A stretch of 24,294 nucleotides of DNA from contig CAZQAE010000074.1 of assembly GCA_964591275.1 (NCBI GenBank), forward strand, positions 1-24,294, read 5' to 3'. The notes under the pieces are model-generated. The model did no database searches, was not told where the DNA came from, and saw only the letters and a list, made by a program, of their open reading frames with translations. Each line of letters opens with the position of its first letter. Position 1 is the first letter of the stretch. Both the position numbers and the translations under genes were made by a program. The stretch is from G963674685 sp964591275. GTDB lineage: Bacteria; Lernaellota; Lernaellaia; JACKCT01. This document shows positions 1-7,785 of this stretch, in pieces.

Positions 1-77
1 TAGCACAACAGGATGAAAATATCCCGATTATATTTCAACTATTTTGCAAATTTCCACATAAATAATCAGAACTTAGG

Positions 78-95
78 AGTTCCGGGACAGGAACT
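78..95. other. Short inverted repeat (hairpin)
   Basis: AGTTCC (78-83) and GGAACT (90-95) are perfect complements around a 6-base loop. On the minus strand the hairpin overlaps the stop codon of the small broken lipoprotein ORF (stop at 94-96). No T-run follows it in that direction, so it is at best a weak terminator or an RNA-stabilising stem. Confidence 0.3.
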
Positions 96-212
96 AGGCT
101 AGGCAGTCTGCCATGCAGTCGAACTGCGGATCGACATCGCCGCAGGCGACGGTAATCGCCAGGCAAAGCGAAAGAGCGATCATCAAAACAAATGCCAATT
201 CCCAAGCTTCAT
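94..212 (-). pseudogene. Tiny lipoprotein gene, apparently frameshifted
   Basis: On the minus strand a strong ribosome binding site (GGAGG, complement of 218-222) sits 5 bases before an ATG at 212-210. That frame gives MKLGNWHLF and then stops. The next frame carries a hydrophobic stretch ending in a lipobox (LMIALSLCLAITVAC), followed by GDVDPQFDCMADCLA and a stop at 94-96. Adding one T to the T-run near 184-187 joins both parts into one 39-residue peptide with a complete lipoprotein signal. The interval is 119 bases, one short of a multiple of three, as expected for a single-base deletion. It may be a real decayed gene, a sequencing error in a homopolymer, or a 29-residue ORF starting at the internal ATG (183). 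The mature peptide would be only about 17 residues, with two further cysteines. Function unknown. Confidence 0.45.
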
Positions 213-277
213 TTCTTCCTCCATTGAGTATTGGTTCACTTTACATAGCCAATTTAACGATATGTTGAAAGAAAATT

Positions 278-2128
278 CTATGTGTATCGACCACGAGACT
301 TAGCGAGCATTTCCTCCGGAACGATAACCCGCTCATAAGCCACATCGTCCAAAACCTTTTCGCCATATTCCTTGATGAGTTGGAAAGGAATATCGAAAAC
401 AACTCCCTGCTCAGCGCTCTGCTTGTTTCCCCATGTCGGCGTTTCGTAAAACACCCTCGGCATGGGCTGAATTTCGACGCCGTGCTTTGCGTTGAAATGA
501 TAAACGGCGCGAATGGTCAGTGCGGAATCGGCGATCATGGAATGGACATTCGCGGGCCATTTCATGGCATGCAAAATTGCTTCGCAATCCACGAGCGTGT
601 CAAGACTCGGCCCCATGAAAAAGCATATGCCCATTTCATCGACGGCGCCGTACATCACCATGCCGTGAATCGTATTATATATATGCCATTCCGGGTCATA
701 TCCGTGGTTGCTCGGATCATAGGGTTCGCCGAGAAAATTGTGTCGTCCAGGACCCGCGCACGACTCGCCGTGGCGTCCGTATGTCCAGCTAAGCCCGATG
801 CCGGTTTGAATCACGCTGCGCCCATTGTGAAAGGGCAAGGCGTGGCCGCCGACGGTGAAATGCCGCTCGACGCCGTAATGCTCCTCGACCACTGCCGCGC
901 CGCGACGAATCAACAATCCCAATTCGGTTTTTCCTTCGACAGCCTCATTCAGAGCGCGCACGAAGGAATCCCTTTCACCATAACGAACGCCGGTGTCGAC
1001 CTTGCTTTCGCTGACCAAAGCCAATGCCGCCAACGTCACCAGCGCCTCGATGTGGTCGTAGGCGTACTCATTGGAATGCTCGATGATCCACGCGGCGAAG
1101 GAAACAGCCTCCTCGAAGACACCCAGGTTAATGACACCTTGATAGGTCTCCCATTCGCCCGCCTTCACGACTCTCGCGCCGTGCGCGTCTTTCAGAATCA
1201 CAACCTGACTGCATTTATTCGGACAGCCGGGCATGCACGAATGTCGGGAGACGGTAAGACCTGACGCGCGTGAACGCTGAAGCTGCTCACGCACCATGTT
1301 TTCCGGCAAAAGTTTTTCGTAAAACTCGTCGGGAACCCGTGCGCCGCGAAATAAGTTCGTCAATCCGTGCCCATTGTCCAAGCGTGCTTTGGCCGCAGCC
1401 CCGTAAGTGCCTCCGAGAAGAGGATTTTCCTCATCGTTGCTGCCAGCTAGATTGGCATTCGCTTTATCCTTGTGAATTCTTCTGATGACGTTCGCAGCCT
1501 CCCGCTTGTCGAATTCCAAGCCATGCAGGGGCGATTCCGATCGCTCGACAACGACGCCGACCAAACCGTTTCTGCCAAATCGCGAAGTACTGCGGCCCGC
1601 CACACGATGGCATGATTGGCCATGCTTTGCGTTGCAAGTTACGGCATTGTAGTCAAAACCCGTTGTCGCCGGATCAGTAATGGCCAATCCGACCTTGTCG
1701 CCGTGCTTTGCATAAAGATAACGGGCAAAACCGGTTGTCCCGTGAATGGACTTGCCATAAGAATTTATGGGAACAAGATGCGGCGCGGCCTCGGCGTCAA
1801 TGACAAGGACCTGCGGCTCGTCGCATTCTCCGGTGATCTCGATACCCGCCACGCCCAGCCTTGTGAGATAGCGCGCCACCAGCCCCCCGGAACGGCTGCC
1901 CTGCAAATTGCCGCCCAATAGACTGATGCCGTAGAGATTCATCTTGCCCGCAAACCCCAGTCCAGATGCTGTAATGGGCGTGAATCCAGTTAAATATATT
2001 GTTCGATTCGGATTCTTGCTCTTGATGATCCGCTGCACGGCAAGAGCTTTGCCGTAACCAACATTCCCCTCATATTCATGCGACCAAATCCTTTTTGAAT
2101 CCAAATCCACTACTATCTCGCGCACCAT
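278..2128 (-). CDS. Aldehyde ferredoxin oxidoreductase-like tungsten/molybdenum enzyme
   Basis: A 616-residue protein of the AOR family, which oxidises aldehydes to carboxylic acids (or the reverse) with ferredoxin, using a tungsto- or molybdo-bispterin and a [4Fe-4S] cluster. The length is normal for the family. Cluster ligands are visible as C298, C302 and C306 (SCMPGCPNKC) with the usual distant fourth cysteine in MGICFF (C502). GVAGIEITG (92-100) matches the conserved end of the N-terminal domain. The protein is divergent: the early Gly-rich motif reads NVGYGKAL instead of the common GGRGLG type, and the AGRgGlGAVMGSK motif is replaced by a segment around RFGRNGLVGVVV (184-194). No signal peptide, so cytoplasmic. 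It is divergent from a glycyl radical enzyme operon, which suggests a shared pathway in which an aldehyde is the common intermediate. The ATG at 2128 is preceded by an AGGGG-like site. Confidence 0.85.
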   Translation of the reverse strand: MVREIVVDLDSKRIWSHEYEGNVGYGKALAVQRIIKSKNPNRTIYLTGFTPITASGLGFAGKMNLYGISLLGGNLQGSRSGGLVARYLTRLGVAGIEITGECDEPQVLVIDAEAAPHLVPINSYGKSIHGTTGFARYLYAKHGDKVGLAITDPATTGFDYNAVTCNAKHGQSCHRVAGRSTSRFGRNGLVGVVVERSESPLHGLEFDKREAANVIRRIHKDKANANLAGSNDEENPLLGGTYGAAAKARLDNGHGLTNLFRGARVPDEFYEKLLPENMVREQLQRSRASGLTVSRHSCMPGCPNKCSQVVILKDAHGARVVKAGEWETYQGVINLGVFEEAVSFAAWIIEHSNEYAYDHIEALVTLAALALVSESKVDTGVRYGERDSFVRALNEAVEGKTELGLLIRRGAAVVEEHYGVERHFTVGGHALPFHNGRSVIQTGIGLSWTYGRHGESCAGPGRHNFLGEPYDPSNHGYDPEWHIYNTIHGMVMYGAVDEMGICFFMGPSLDTLVDCEAILHAMKWPANVHSMIADSALTIRAVYHFNAKHGVEIQPMPRVFYETPTWGNKQSAEQGVVFDIPFQLIKEYGEKVLDDVAYERVIVPEEMLAKSRGRYT

Positions 2129-2313
2129 CGGCCCCTACTCCAAATTCATTCATGAGATTCATTTCACATGGGCTACGTAGAACAAAACGATGATCTACAT
2201 TTTCCCCATGCGTCAACGGCGAACGATAGCTACGGTGCAACTGAATGTCCAGATACTCAGCCAATGAAATTTGAATTTTAAAAAGCTAAAAGAGTGCTTT
2301 ATTTATTTCGTTG

Positions 2314-2343
2314 TTTACAAGATACTTTCTTCAGCCTTATTAG
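2314..2343 (+). promoter_or_regulatory. Possible sigma70-type promoter of the glycyl radical operon
   Basis: TTTACA (2314-2319, 5 of 6 to the -35 consensus) and TATTAG (2338-2343, 4 of 6 to the -10) are 18 bases apart and would start transcription near 2350, about 30 bases before the TTG start. The -10 overlaps an inverted repeat (2332-2362). Eye-based match only. Confidence 0.3.
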
Positions 2344-2362
2344 TGTGAATCCATAAGGGCTG
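2332..2362. promoter_or_regulatory. Inverted repeat ahead of the glycyl radical operon (possible operator)
   Basis: CAGCCTTAT (2332-2340) is complementary to ATAAGGGCTG (2353-2362) with one bulged G and a 12-base spacer. It lies just before the ribosome binding site (GGGGG at 2369-2373) and over the predicted -10 and start of transcription. It may be a repressor site or a 5' UTR stem controlling the anaerobic operon. Confidence 0.35.
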
Positions 2363-2378
2363 ATGAACGGGGGATATT

Positions 2379-4898
2379 TTGGTCGCATCAACCAAAAACG
2401 GAAAAGCCAAGCACGGCATCAAAGAACCCAAGGGCTTGTCCAGTCGAATAAATAGGCTGCGTGATTTCTATTTTGAAGGCGTGAATCGCCAGTGGAACAA
2501 CGAATTTACAGCCTGGACGACGGGTACGCCCTGGGACACGCAGTTCAACGAGTTGTCTTTTTACATCGTGCCGGAAAACTATCCTCTGATGCAGACCTTT
2601 GTCTCCTCCTTTCGTCAGGCGGCCAGAACGGTCGAATTACACGATGATTTCTGGACATGGGGCCTTCCCGCACGCAGGGCATGGTTTGTGAAGGAGGTCA
2701 TGATCAATTACGTGCCCAGGGAAATGCTGCCGGGCGACCTTCTCGCCGGAGCGCGTTTCAATGTGCAGACTTCTTTGTGTTTCCACAAAAAAGAGGCGAA
2801 GCGCTGGGAGAAACTCGTCTATGGAAAAATGGGCGCCCGCGCCAAGATGAAAAGCTTTCACGATCATGGCTACGGGAACGCCGGCGCCACGAGCGGACAC
2901 CTGATTCCAGGACATGCAAAGATATTGTCTGCCGGTTGGAAGGGAATCCACGAGGAACTGACCGGGCATCTCAATAGTCTCAGTAAAAGTGAACGGGCCG
3001 GTGCACGAGGCTCGCAGTTGATGGCTATGGTGACCGCCGCCACGATGCCCCGCGATCTGGCGACCAAGTACTCGGCGTTATGCGACACGCTGGCGAAAAA
3101 AGAAAAGAACCAAAATCGGAAATCCGAACTGGCACAGATGGCAAAAAACCTCAAACGCATCCCATGGGAAGCTCCAAAGACATTTTGGGAGGCTGTGCAG
3201 GCTCTTTGGATCAACCACATGCTGATTATGAGCGACGAAAATTATCCCGGCCCCGGAGTTTCCTTCGGACGCATAGATCAATATCTTTTGCCCTATTGGG
3301 AACATTCCATCGCCGACGGCATGGACCGGGAATTTGGCAAGGAAATCTTGCGCTGCTTCTGGATGCACTGCAACACGGCCTATGACGCCCTGATTCGCGC
3401 CGGCAACCAGGGCATCACCGCGGGCTTTGGCCAGTTGATCACAATTTCCGGCATGGGCGCGGACGGCGCGGACATGTCGAATGACCTGAGCTACGCGATT
3501 TTGGAAGTCATCGACGAGATGACGCCTATCCTTGAACCGAAACCGAATGTCAGGCTTCACAGAAACACCCCCGACAAACTGCTGGACAAGGTCACCGACA
3601 TGATTGCCGGCAGCCAGGGCGCTCCGTTTTTGCTCAACTTCGACGAACGCTCCATGGCCGGCATGATGCGCGAAGCCAAAAGAGCAGGCCTCGAAAATTT
3701 CATCAACGAGACCAATGTTCACGAATACGCCCCCGTAGGATGCCTGGAAAACACAATGGTCGGCAACGACCGCTCCGGCACGGTGGACAACAACCTCAAT
3801 CTTCTCAAAGCCGTCGAACTCGTTTTGGGACGCGGCATGGACCTTGTCCCATATGTTGATCAAATTACGGGCAAGAAACACGAGGTGAAACAGGACGGTC
3901 CCGACACCGGCGACCCGGCGCACTATAAAACCTTTGACGAGTTCTGGGATGCTTACGCGCGGCAAACGCGCTACATCATGCGAAAATGCGTGGACACGTA
4001 CGAAAGCTCGGAAGCGGTCCGCGCCGAGTTATTCCAAACTCCTTATCTATCCTGCTTCATCGAAGGATGCGCCGAGAAGGGTCTCGATATCAACCAGGGC
4101 GGCGCACAAATCAGTTTGACGACTATCGAAGGCGTCACTTTCGCATCAACGGTGGATTCCCTGCTGGCGATAAAATATCTGGTCTTCGATAAAAAGGTCT
4201 GCTCAATGTCGGAAATAATTCAGGCCTTAAAAGACAACTGGGAGGGACATGAAGTTTTGCAGGCCAAGGCGATAAATAAAGCGCCCAAGTACGGCAGGGA
4301 CGACGACGAGGCCGATGAACTGGCGCTTAAAGTTATGGACCTGTGGGCCGAAGAGTGTTGGAAGCACAAGACAGTTTCGACCAGGCGCCAGTTCCGACCG
4401 GGAATGCTGAGTTGGAATTATTGGGTCGGCGATGGTTACGTATTGCCCGCCAGCGCGGATGGTCGTCCAAAAGGTCAGTTTCTTTCCAACGCCATATGCC
4501 CATGCAATGGAGCGGACATTAACGGCCCCACCTCCAACACAAACTCGGTCGGGAAAGTCCTGGGCGGGCGGTCCGGAAACGGCAAGGCCGACTGGGAAGA
4601 TTATCTTTGCAACCTTCCAAACGGCGCGAGCCACACAATGACCTTTAATCCTTCGATGCTTCGCGATCCCGTGCACAAAGACAAATTCAAGGCGTTCTTG
4701 CGTGGTTACACTGAAAACGGCGGCACGGCTTTGCAGATCAACATGCTCGACCCGGATATGCTTCGCGACGCGCAGGAGCATCCGATGGATTATCGGAACT
4801 TGCTGGTTCGCGTCACGGGGTACAACGCCTACTTCGTGAGCATCGGCAAGGAATTGCAAAACGAACTCATCGCTCGCCTTAGCCACAACCGATTTTAG
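2379..4898 (+). CDS. Glycyl radical enzyme (pyruvate formate-lyase-like; arylacetate decarboxylase or related lyase)
   Basis: An 839-residue cytoplasmic glycyl radical enzyme. The C-terminal radical loop is RVTGYNAYF with Gly814 as the predicted radical site. The thiyl cysteine is Cys455 in APVGCLENTM, with Glu457 two residues later as the likely acid/base. Diol/glycerol dehydratases and choline lyases usually read GCVEP here, so this loop departs from them; 4-hydroxyphenylacetate decarboxylase reads GCLET as I recall it, which is closer. No small FeS subunit (as in hydroxyphenylacetate decarboxylase or benzylsuccinate synthase) and no microcompartment genes are nearby. Best guess is an arylacetate decarboxylase-like or uncharacterised lyase. 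The start is TTG at 2379, chosen because GGGGGAT lies 5-6 bases upstream and the nearby ATG at 2363 is out of frame. The activase follows after 10 bases. Oxygen would cleave the backbone at Gly814. Confidence 0.9.
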   Translation: MVASTKNGKAKHGIKEPKGLSSRINRLRDFYFEGVNRQWNNEFTAWTTGTPWDTQFNELSFYIVPENYPLMQTFVSSFRQAARTVELHDDFWTWGLPARRAWFVKEVMINYVPREMLPGDLLAGARFNVQTSLCFHKKEAKRWEKLVYGKMGARAKMKSFHDHGYGNAGATSGHLIPGHAKILSAGWKGIHEELTGHLNSLSKSERAGARGSQLMAMVTAATMPRDLATKYSALCDTLAKKEKNQNRKSELAQMAKNLKRIPWEAPKTFWEAVQALWINHMLIMSDENYPGPGVSFGRIDQYLLPYWEHSIADGMDREFGKEILRCFWMHCNTAYDALIRAGNQGITAGFGQLITISGMGADGADMSNDLSYAILEVIDEMTPILEPKPNVRLHRNTPDKLLDKVTDMIAGSQGAPFLLNFDERSMAGMMREAKRAGLENFINETNVHEYAPVGCLENTMVGNDRSGTVDNNLNLLKAVELVLGRGMDLVPYVDQITGKKHEVKQDGPDTGDPAHYKTFDEFWDAYARQTRYIMRKCVDTYESSEAVRAELFQTPYLSCFIEGCAEKGLDINQGGAQISLTTIEGVTFASTVDSLLAIKYLVFDKKVCSMSEIIQALKDNWEGHEVLQAKAINKAPKYGRDDDEADELALKVMDLWAEECWKHKTVSTRRQFRPGMLSWNYWVGDGYVLPASADGRPKGQFLSNAICPCNGADINGPTSNTNSVGKVLGGRSGNGKADWEDYLCNLPNGASHTMTFNPSMLRDPVHKDKFKAFLRGYTENGGTALQINMLDPDMLRDAQEHPMDYRNLLVRVTGYNAYFVSIGKELQNELIARLSHNRF

Positions 4899-4908
4899 AG
4901 GCCGTTGC

Positions 4909-5943
4909 ATGACCAATTACACCGATGCGCCTGAAGCCATCGTCCTGGAAATTCAACGCATGTCCACCGAGGACGGCCCCGGCTTGCGCACAACGGTTTT
5001 CCTGAAAGGTTGCCCGCTTCACTGCGCGTGGTGCCACAACCCCGAAAGCATTTCACCAAAGCCTCAATTGCAGTGGGTCGGACTGAAGTGCATCGGCTGT
5101 CACACTTGCCTGGACATATGCCCAAATGGCGCTTTATCCGCAAATGACCAAGGCATTTTCATTGATCGAAATATTTGCGTGGGTTGCGGCGCCTGCGTGG
5201 ACGAATGCCCGTCTACCGCCCTCGAACTTCTTGGCCAAACATGGTCTTTGGACGATCTTGTCTCCGAGATTGTTAAGGACCGGGCATATTTTGAAAAATC
5301 CGGCGGCGGCGTTACGCTCGGCGGTGGCGAGCCAACCCGACAGCATCACTTTGCAACCGCTTTCCTGAAACGGATGAAAGAGATCGGCCTGCAAACGGCG
5401 TTGGATACCTGCGGTTTATGTACCCCAAAAGTCCTGAATGAGATTCTGCCATATGCCGATCTAGTGTTATTCGATCTCAAAGAAATCGACTCGAAAAAAC
5501 ATGAATGCTTCACCGGATCGTCGAATACAAAGATATTGGAAAATCTGCTGCGCCTGCGTGACGCCATGAAAAATACAGGGCATCCCGCTAAGCTATGGAT
5601 ACGCACGCCGATAATTCCCGGCGCCACTGATAGGCCGGAAAATATCCAGGGCATTGGTAAGTTCATCGCCGATAACATGCGCGAGTGCGTAAGCCGCTGG
5701 GAGCTATGCGCGTTCAATAACCTGTGTCGCGACAAATACCTCCAGCTTGGCCTCAATTGGGCTTACGCCGACAATGACCTTCTGGAAAGGGCGGTCATGG
5801 AAAACCTTGCTGAACAAGCAAGAAACTCTGGCGTCGATCCTTCCATTGTCATGTGGACCGGCTCCACAAAAATGGAGGATGCTGATGCCGGAGACAATAA
5901 AAAGCCAAAGTTGAAAATTGCGAAAACCTGCATGAGTTACTGA
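4909..5943 (+). CDS. Glycyl radical enzyme activating enzyme (radical SAM)
   Basis: A 344-residue radical-SAM activase that installs the glycyl radical on the enzyme encoded just upstream. The SAM cluster motif is GCPLHCAWC (C35, C39, C42), preceded by EDGPGLRT. Two ferredoxin-type [4Fe-4S] motifs follow: C61, C64, C67, C71 and C90, C93, C96, C100, each ending in CP. GGGVTLGGGEP (132-142) is the conserved SAM-binding segment. Activases with two inserted clusters serve the lyase/decarboxylase-type glycyl radical enzymes rather than pyruvate formate-lyase itself. The gene starts 10 bases after the lyase stop with GAGG about 7 bases upstream, so it is co-transcribed. The C-terminal tail of about 25 residues is Lys-rich and not part of the usual core. 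Confidence 0.92.
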   Translation: MTNYTDAPEAIVLEIQRMSTEDGPGLRTTVFLKGCPLHCAWCHNPESISPKPQLQWVGLKCIGCHTCLDICPNGALSANDQGIFIDRNICVGCGACVDECPSTALELLGQTWSLDDLVSEIVKDRAYFEKSGGGVTLGGGEPTRQHHFATAFLKRMKEIGLQTALDTCGLCTPKVLNEILPYADLVLFDLKEIDSKKHECFTGSSNTKILENLLRLRDAMKNTGHPAKLWIRTPIIPGATDRPENIQGIGKFIADNMRECVSRWELCAFNNLCRDKYLQLGLNWAYADNDLLERAVMENLAEQARNSGVDPSIVMWTGSTKMEDADAGDNKKPKLKIAKTCMSY

Positions 5944-5954
5944 CAGGAGCATGA

Positions 5955-6809
5955 ATGATGAAAATACTGCGGGCATTTGATGAAAAGGAAATGGCTTTTT
6001 TTGAGCCAACGGAAAAGATCGGTCTGCTCGCCACGGTCAATCCAAACGGCCTGCCCCATATCACGCTCATCACCGCGATGCAGGCAAAAACTCGAACGCA
6101 GATGATCTGGGGACAATTCACCGAAGGCCATAGCAAACGACACGTTCTGCAAAACACGAATACGGGATTTCTCATTCTCACGATAGACCGGAAAATGTGG
6201 CGCGGCAAAGCCAGCTACACGCACTTCGTCAAAGAAGGCGAAGACTATCAGATGTTCAACGACAAGCCGATGTTCCGCTACAACTCCTACTTTGGCATTC
6301 ACACGATTCATTATATGGATTTGCTGGAAACTTTTGGACAGGAAGCCTTACCGCTCGCGCAGATCGCCGCATCGTCGATCATTTCTACGGCGGCGCGTTT
6401 CGCCGTGAACACTCATGCAAAGAAGCGTATTCTCAAACCCTGGGCGCAGGGTCTTTTCAATCGCCTCGGCTCGCTGAAGTTCCTCTCCTATGTCGATGCG
6501 GACGGATACCCTGTCATCATCCCAATCATCCAGTGCCAAGCCGCGGGCAGTGGCCGCCTCGTCTTTTCTCACTTTGCTTATCCCGATGAATTGGCGAAGA
6601 TTCCGCAGGGCGCAAGCGTCGCGGTTTTTTGCATAACAACATCAATGGAGGATGTGCTGGTGCGCGGCACATACCACAAAAAAGGGGGACATGCCGCAAC
6701 GCTGGGCTTCGTGGATATTGACTGGGTTTATAACTCCATGCCGCCTTGCCACGGGCAGATATACCCGCCTTTGTCCCTGGAGCCGGTTACTGATTTTACC
6801 ACGAAATAA
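5955..6809 (+). CDS. Pyridoxamine 5'-phosphate oxidase-like flavoprotein, two split-barrel halves
   Basis: A 284-residue protein with the start of a PNPOx-like split barrel at about residues 21-40 (KIGLLATVNPNGLPHITLIT). A second related segment lies around 172-196 (FLSYVDADGYPVIIPI). The family binds FMN, F420 or haem and acts as a reductase or oxidase, so a flavin-dependent redox role is likely but the substrate cannot be read. It is the last gene of the glycyl radical operon: its AGGAG (5945-5949) is right after the activase stop. Start is ATG 5955; ATG 5958 next to it has the better spacing (8 bases). No signal peptide. Its presence in such an operon is not something I recognise from characterised glycyl radical clusters. 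Confidence 0.75.
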   Translation: MMKILRAFDEKEMAFFEPTEKIGLLATVNPNGLPHITLITAMQAKTRTQMIWGQFTEGHSKRHVLQNTNTGFLILTIDRKMWRGKASYTHFVKEGEDYQMFNDKPMFRYNSYFGIHTIHYMDLLETFGQEALPLAQIAASSIISTAARFAVNTHAKKRILKPWAQGLFNRLGSLKFLSYVDADGYPVIIPIIQCQAAGSGRLVFSHFAYPDELAKIPQGASVAVFCITTSMEDVLVRGTYHKKGGHAATLGFVDIDWVYNSMPPCHGQIYPPLSLEPVTDFTTK

Positions 6810-6824
6810 TACTGCAAAAATATT

Positions 6825-6841
6825 TTCACACTTTATGTGAA
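6825..6841. terminator. Small perfect hairpin between convergent genes
   Basis: TTCACA (6825-6830) pairs with TGTGAA (6836-6841) around a 5-base loop. It lies between the end of the flavoprotein gene and the end of the convergent kinase gene, preceded by an A/T-rich stretch. It could serve as a weak bidirectional terminator, but the stem is only 6 bp and AT-rich. Confidence 0.3.
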
Positions 6842-6845
6842 CACT

Positions 6846-7736
6846 TCACGAAGAGGCTTTCCAGTGATCGCAATTTTCCTCGTACAGCCCACGGTCCGTT
6901 GTTGTCGCGCCTTTCACGCCGCATATACGCACCGCAAAGGCGATTGCACGCTCTAAGGATATTTTCCAGGACCAATCCAAAAGCAATCCCGCGATGCAAA
7001 CGGCGCTGAAGGCATCCCCCGCGCCAACGGCATCAACAATGTTGAGGGCATTGGGCGGTCGCGCATCGAAATACTCTCCAAAAATGGTTAGCACGAAAGC
7101 CCCCTGCCCGCCTTTCGTTACGATGACAGCGTCCAGGGAATAGGCCTTGAGCAGATCCCGCGCATCCTCCGGTCTTGCATCGCCGCAAAGAGACTTCAAT
7201 TCATCATCGTTGAGCTTTGCCCAGCGTGCTGCCTTGAGCATTTCTCCAACACTGCCGGGAGACCACCAGGGATCACGCAAATTCACATCAAGAAATATTG
7301 GCGCCTTTGTTTCCGAAGCAACTTGAGAAAAGCTCCTTTGATTTGCTTTTGAACGAAGCGCCAGTGAACCATGATAGACAAGCGACGCACATTGTTTTTC
7401 AAGGCTTTCAATGAGCGGCCGCTGCGCTTCAATGTAATCATAGGACTGCTTCGGCAATATTTCGAAACTCGGCTCACCGTCTCGATAGGACACCTGAACC
7501 GTGCCCGTCGGGTGATTCAAATCACGCTGCACTCCAGCAGTATCCATTCCCCATGATTCCATTAGTTTATAAATTTTTCTTCCATTTTCATCATCGCCCA
7601 CGCGCGTAACCATCAGCGGATCCAGGCCAAAACCACGCAAGTGCCAAGCCACATTGAATGGCGCGCCGCCAAGTACCTGCTCACCGTCAGGATAGACGTC
7701 GAATACGACTTCGCCGAAAATGACGGGGCGTCCCAT
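6846..7736 (-). CDS. PfkB-family carbohydrate kinase (fructokinase-like)
   Basis: A 296-residue ribokinase/PfkB-family sugar kinase that transfers phosphate from ATP to a sugar or sugar derivative. The N-terminal substrate motif is VLGGAPFNVAWHLRGFG (21-37). The C-terminal signature DAVGAGDAF (235-243) holds the catalytic base Asp241. FGEVVFDVYPDG at the N-terminus resembles fructokinase-like members. VTKGGQGAF (206-214) is the conserved ATP-site segment. Length is normal. It lies 40 bases downstream of a large helical-toroid gene on the same strand, so both are probably one operon acting on one sugar. A GGGAG lies about 11 bases before the ATG. The exact sugar is not determined. Confidence 0.85.
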   Translation of the reverse strand: MGRPVIFGEVVFDVYPDGEQVLGGAPFNVAWHLRGFGLDPLMVTRVGDDENGRKIYKLMESWGMDTAGVQRDLNHPTGTVQVSYRDGEPSFEILPKQSYDYIEAQRPLIESLEKQCASLVYHGSLALRSKANQRSFSQVASETKAPIFLDVNLRDPWWSPGSVGEMLKAARWAKLNDDELKSLCGDARPEDARDLLKAYSLDAVIVTKGGQGAFVLTIFGEYFDARPPNALNIVDAVGAGDAFSAVCIAGLLLDWSWKISLERAIAFAVRICGVKGATTTDRGLYEENCDHWKASS

Positions 7737-7770
7737 ATTTTACTGTGCTCCCATTTTACAGCTTATTTCG

Positions 7771-7785
7771 AGGCCACTATGGCCT
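7771..7785. other. Inverted repeat over a stop codon
   Basis: AGGCCA and TGGCCT flank three bases (7771-7785) and overlap the TAG stop of the minus-strand toroid gene. It may form a short intercistronic hairpin before the kinase. A similar GGCCA-C-TGGCC palindrome occurs at 17518-17528. Confidence 0.3.

Noticed and set aside
380..1264. Long plus-strand open frame opposite the AOR gene
   Set aside because: It is antisense to the clearly conserved AOR protein, has no recognisable motif and no ribosome binding site.
2076..2264. 62-residue minus-strand open frame upstream of AOR
   Set aside because: TTG start without a ribosome binding site; overlaps the AOR start in another frame; no family resemblance.
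3078..3965. 295-residue minus-strand open frame inside the glycyl radical enzyme gene
   Set aside because: Antisense shadow of a gene with intact catalytic motifs.
2379..6809. Choline-utilisation or diol-dehydratase microcompartment locus
   Set aside because: No shell protein, no aldehyde/alcohol dehydrogenase with encapsulation peptide, and the active-site loop is not GCVEP.
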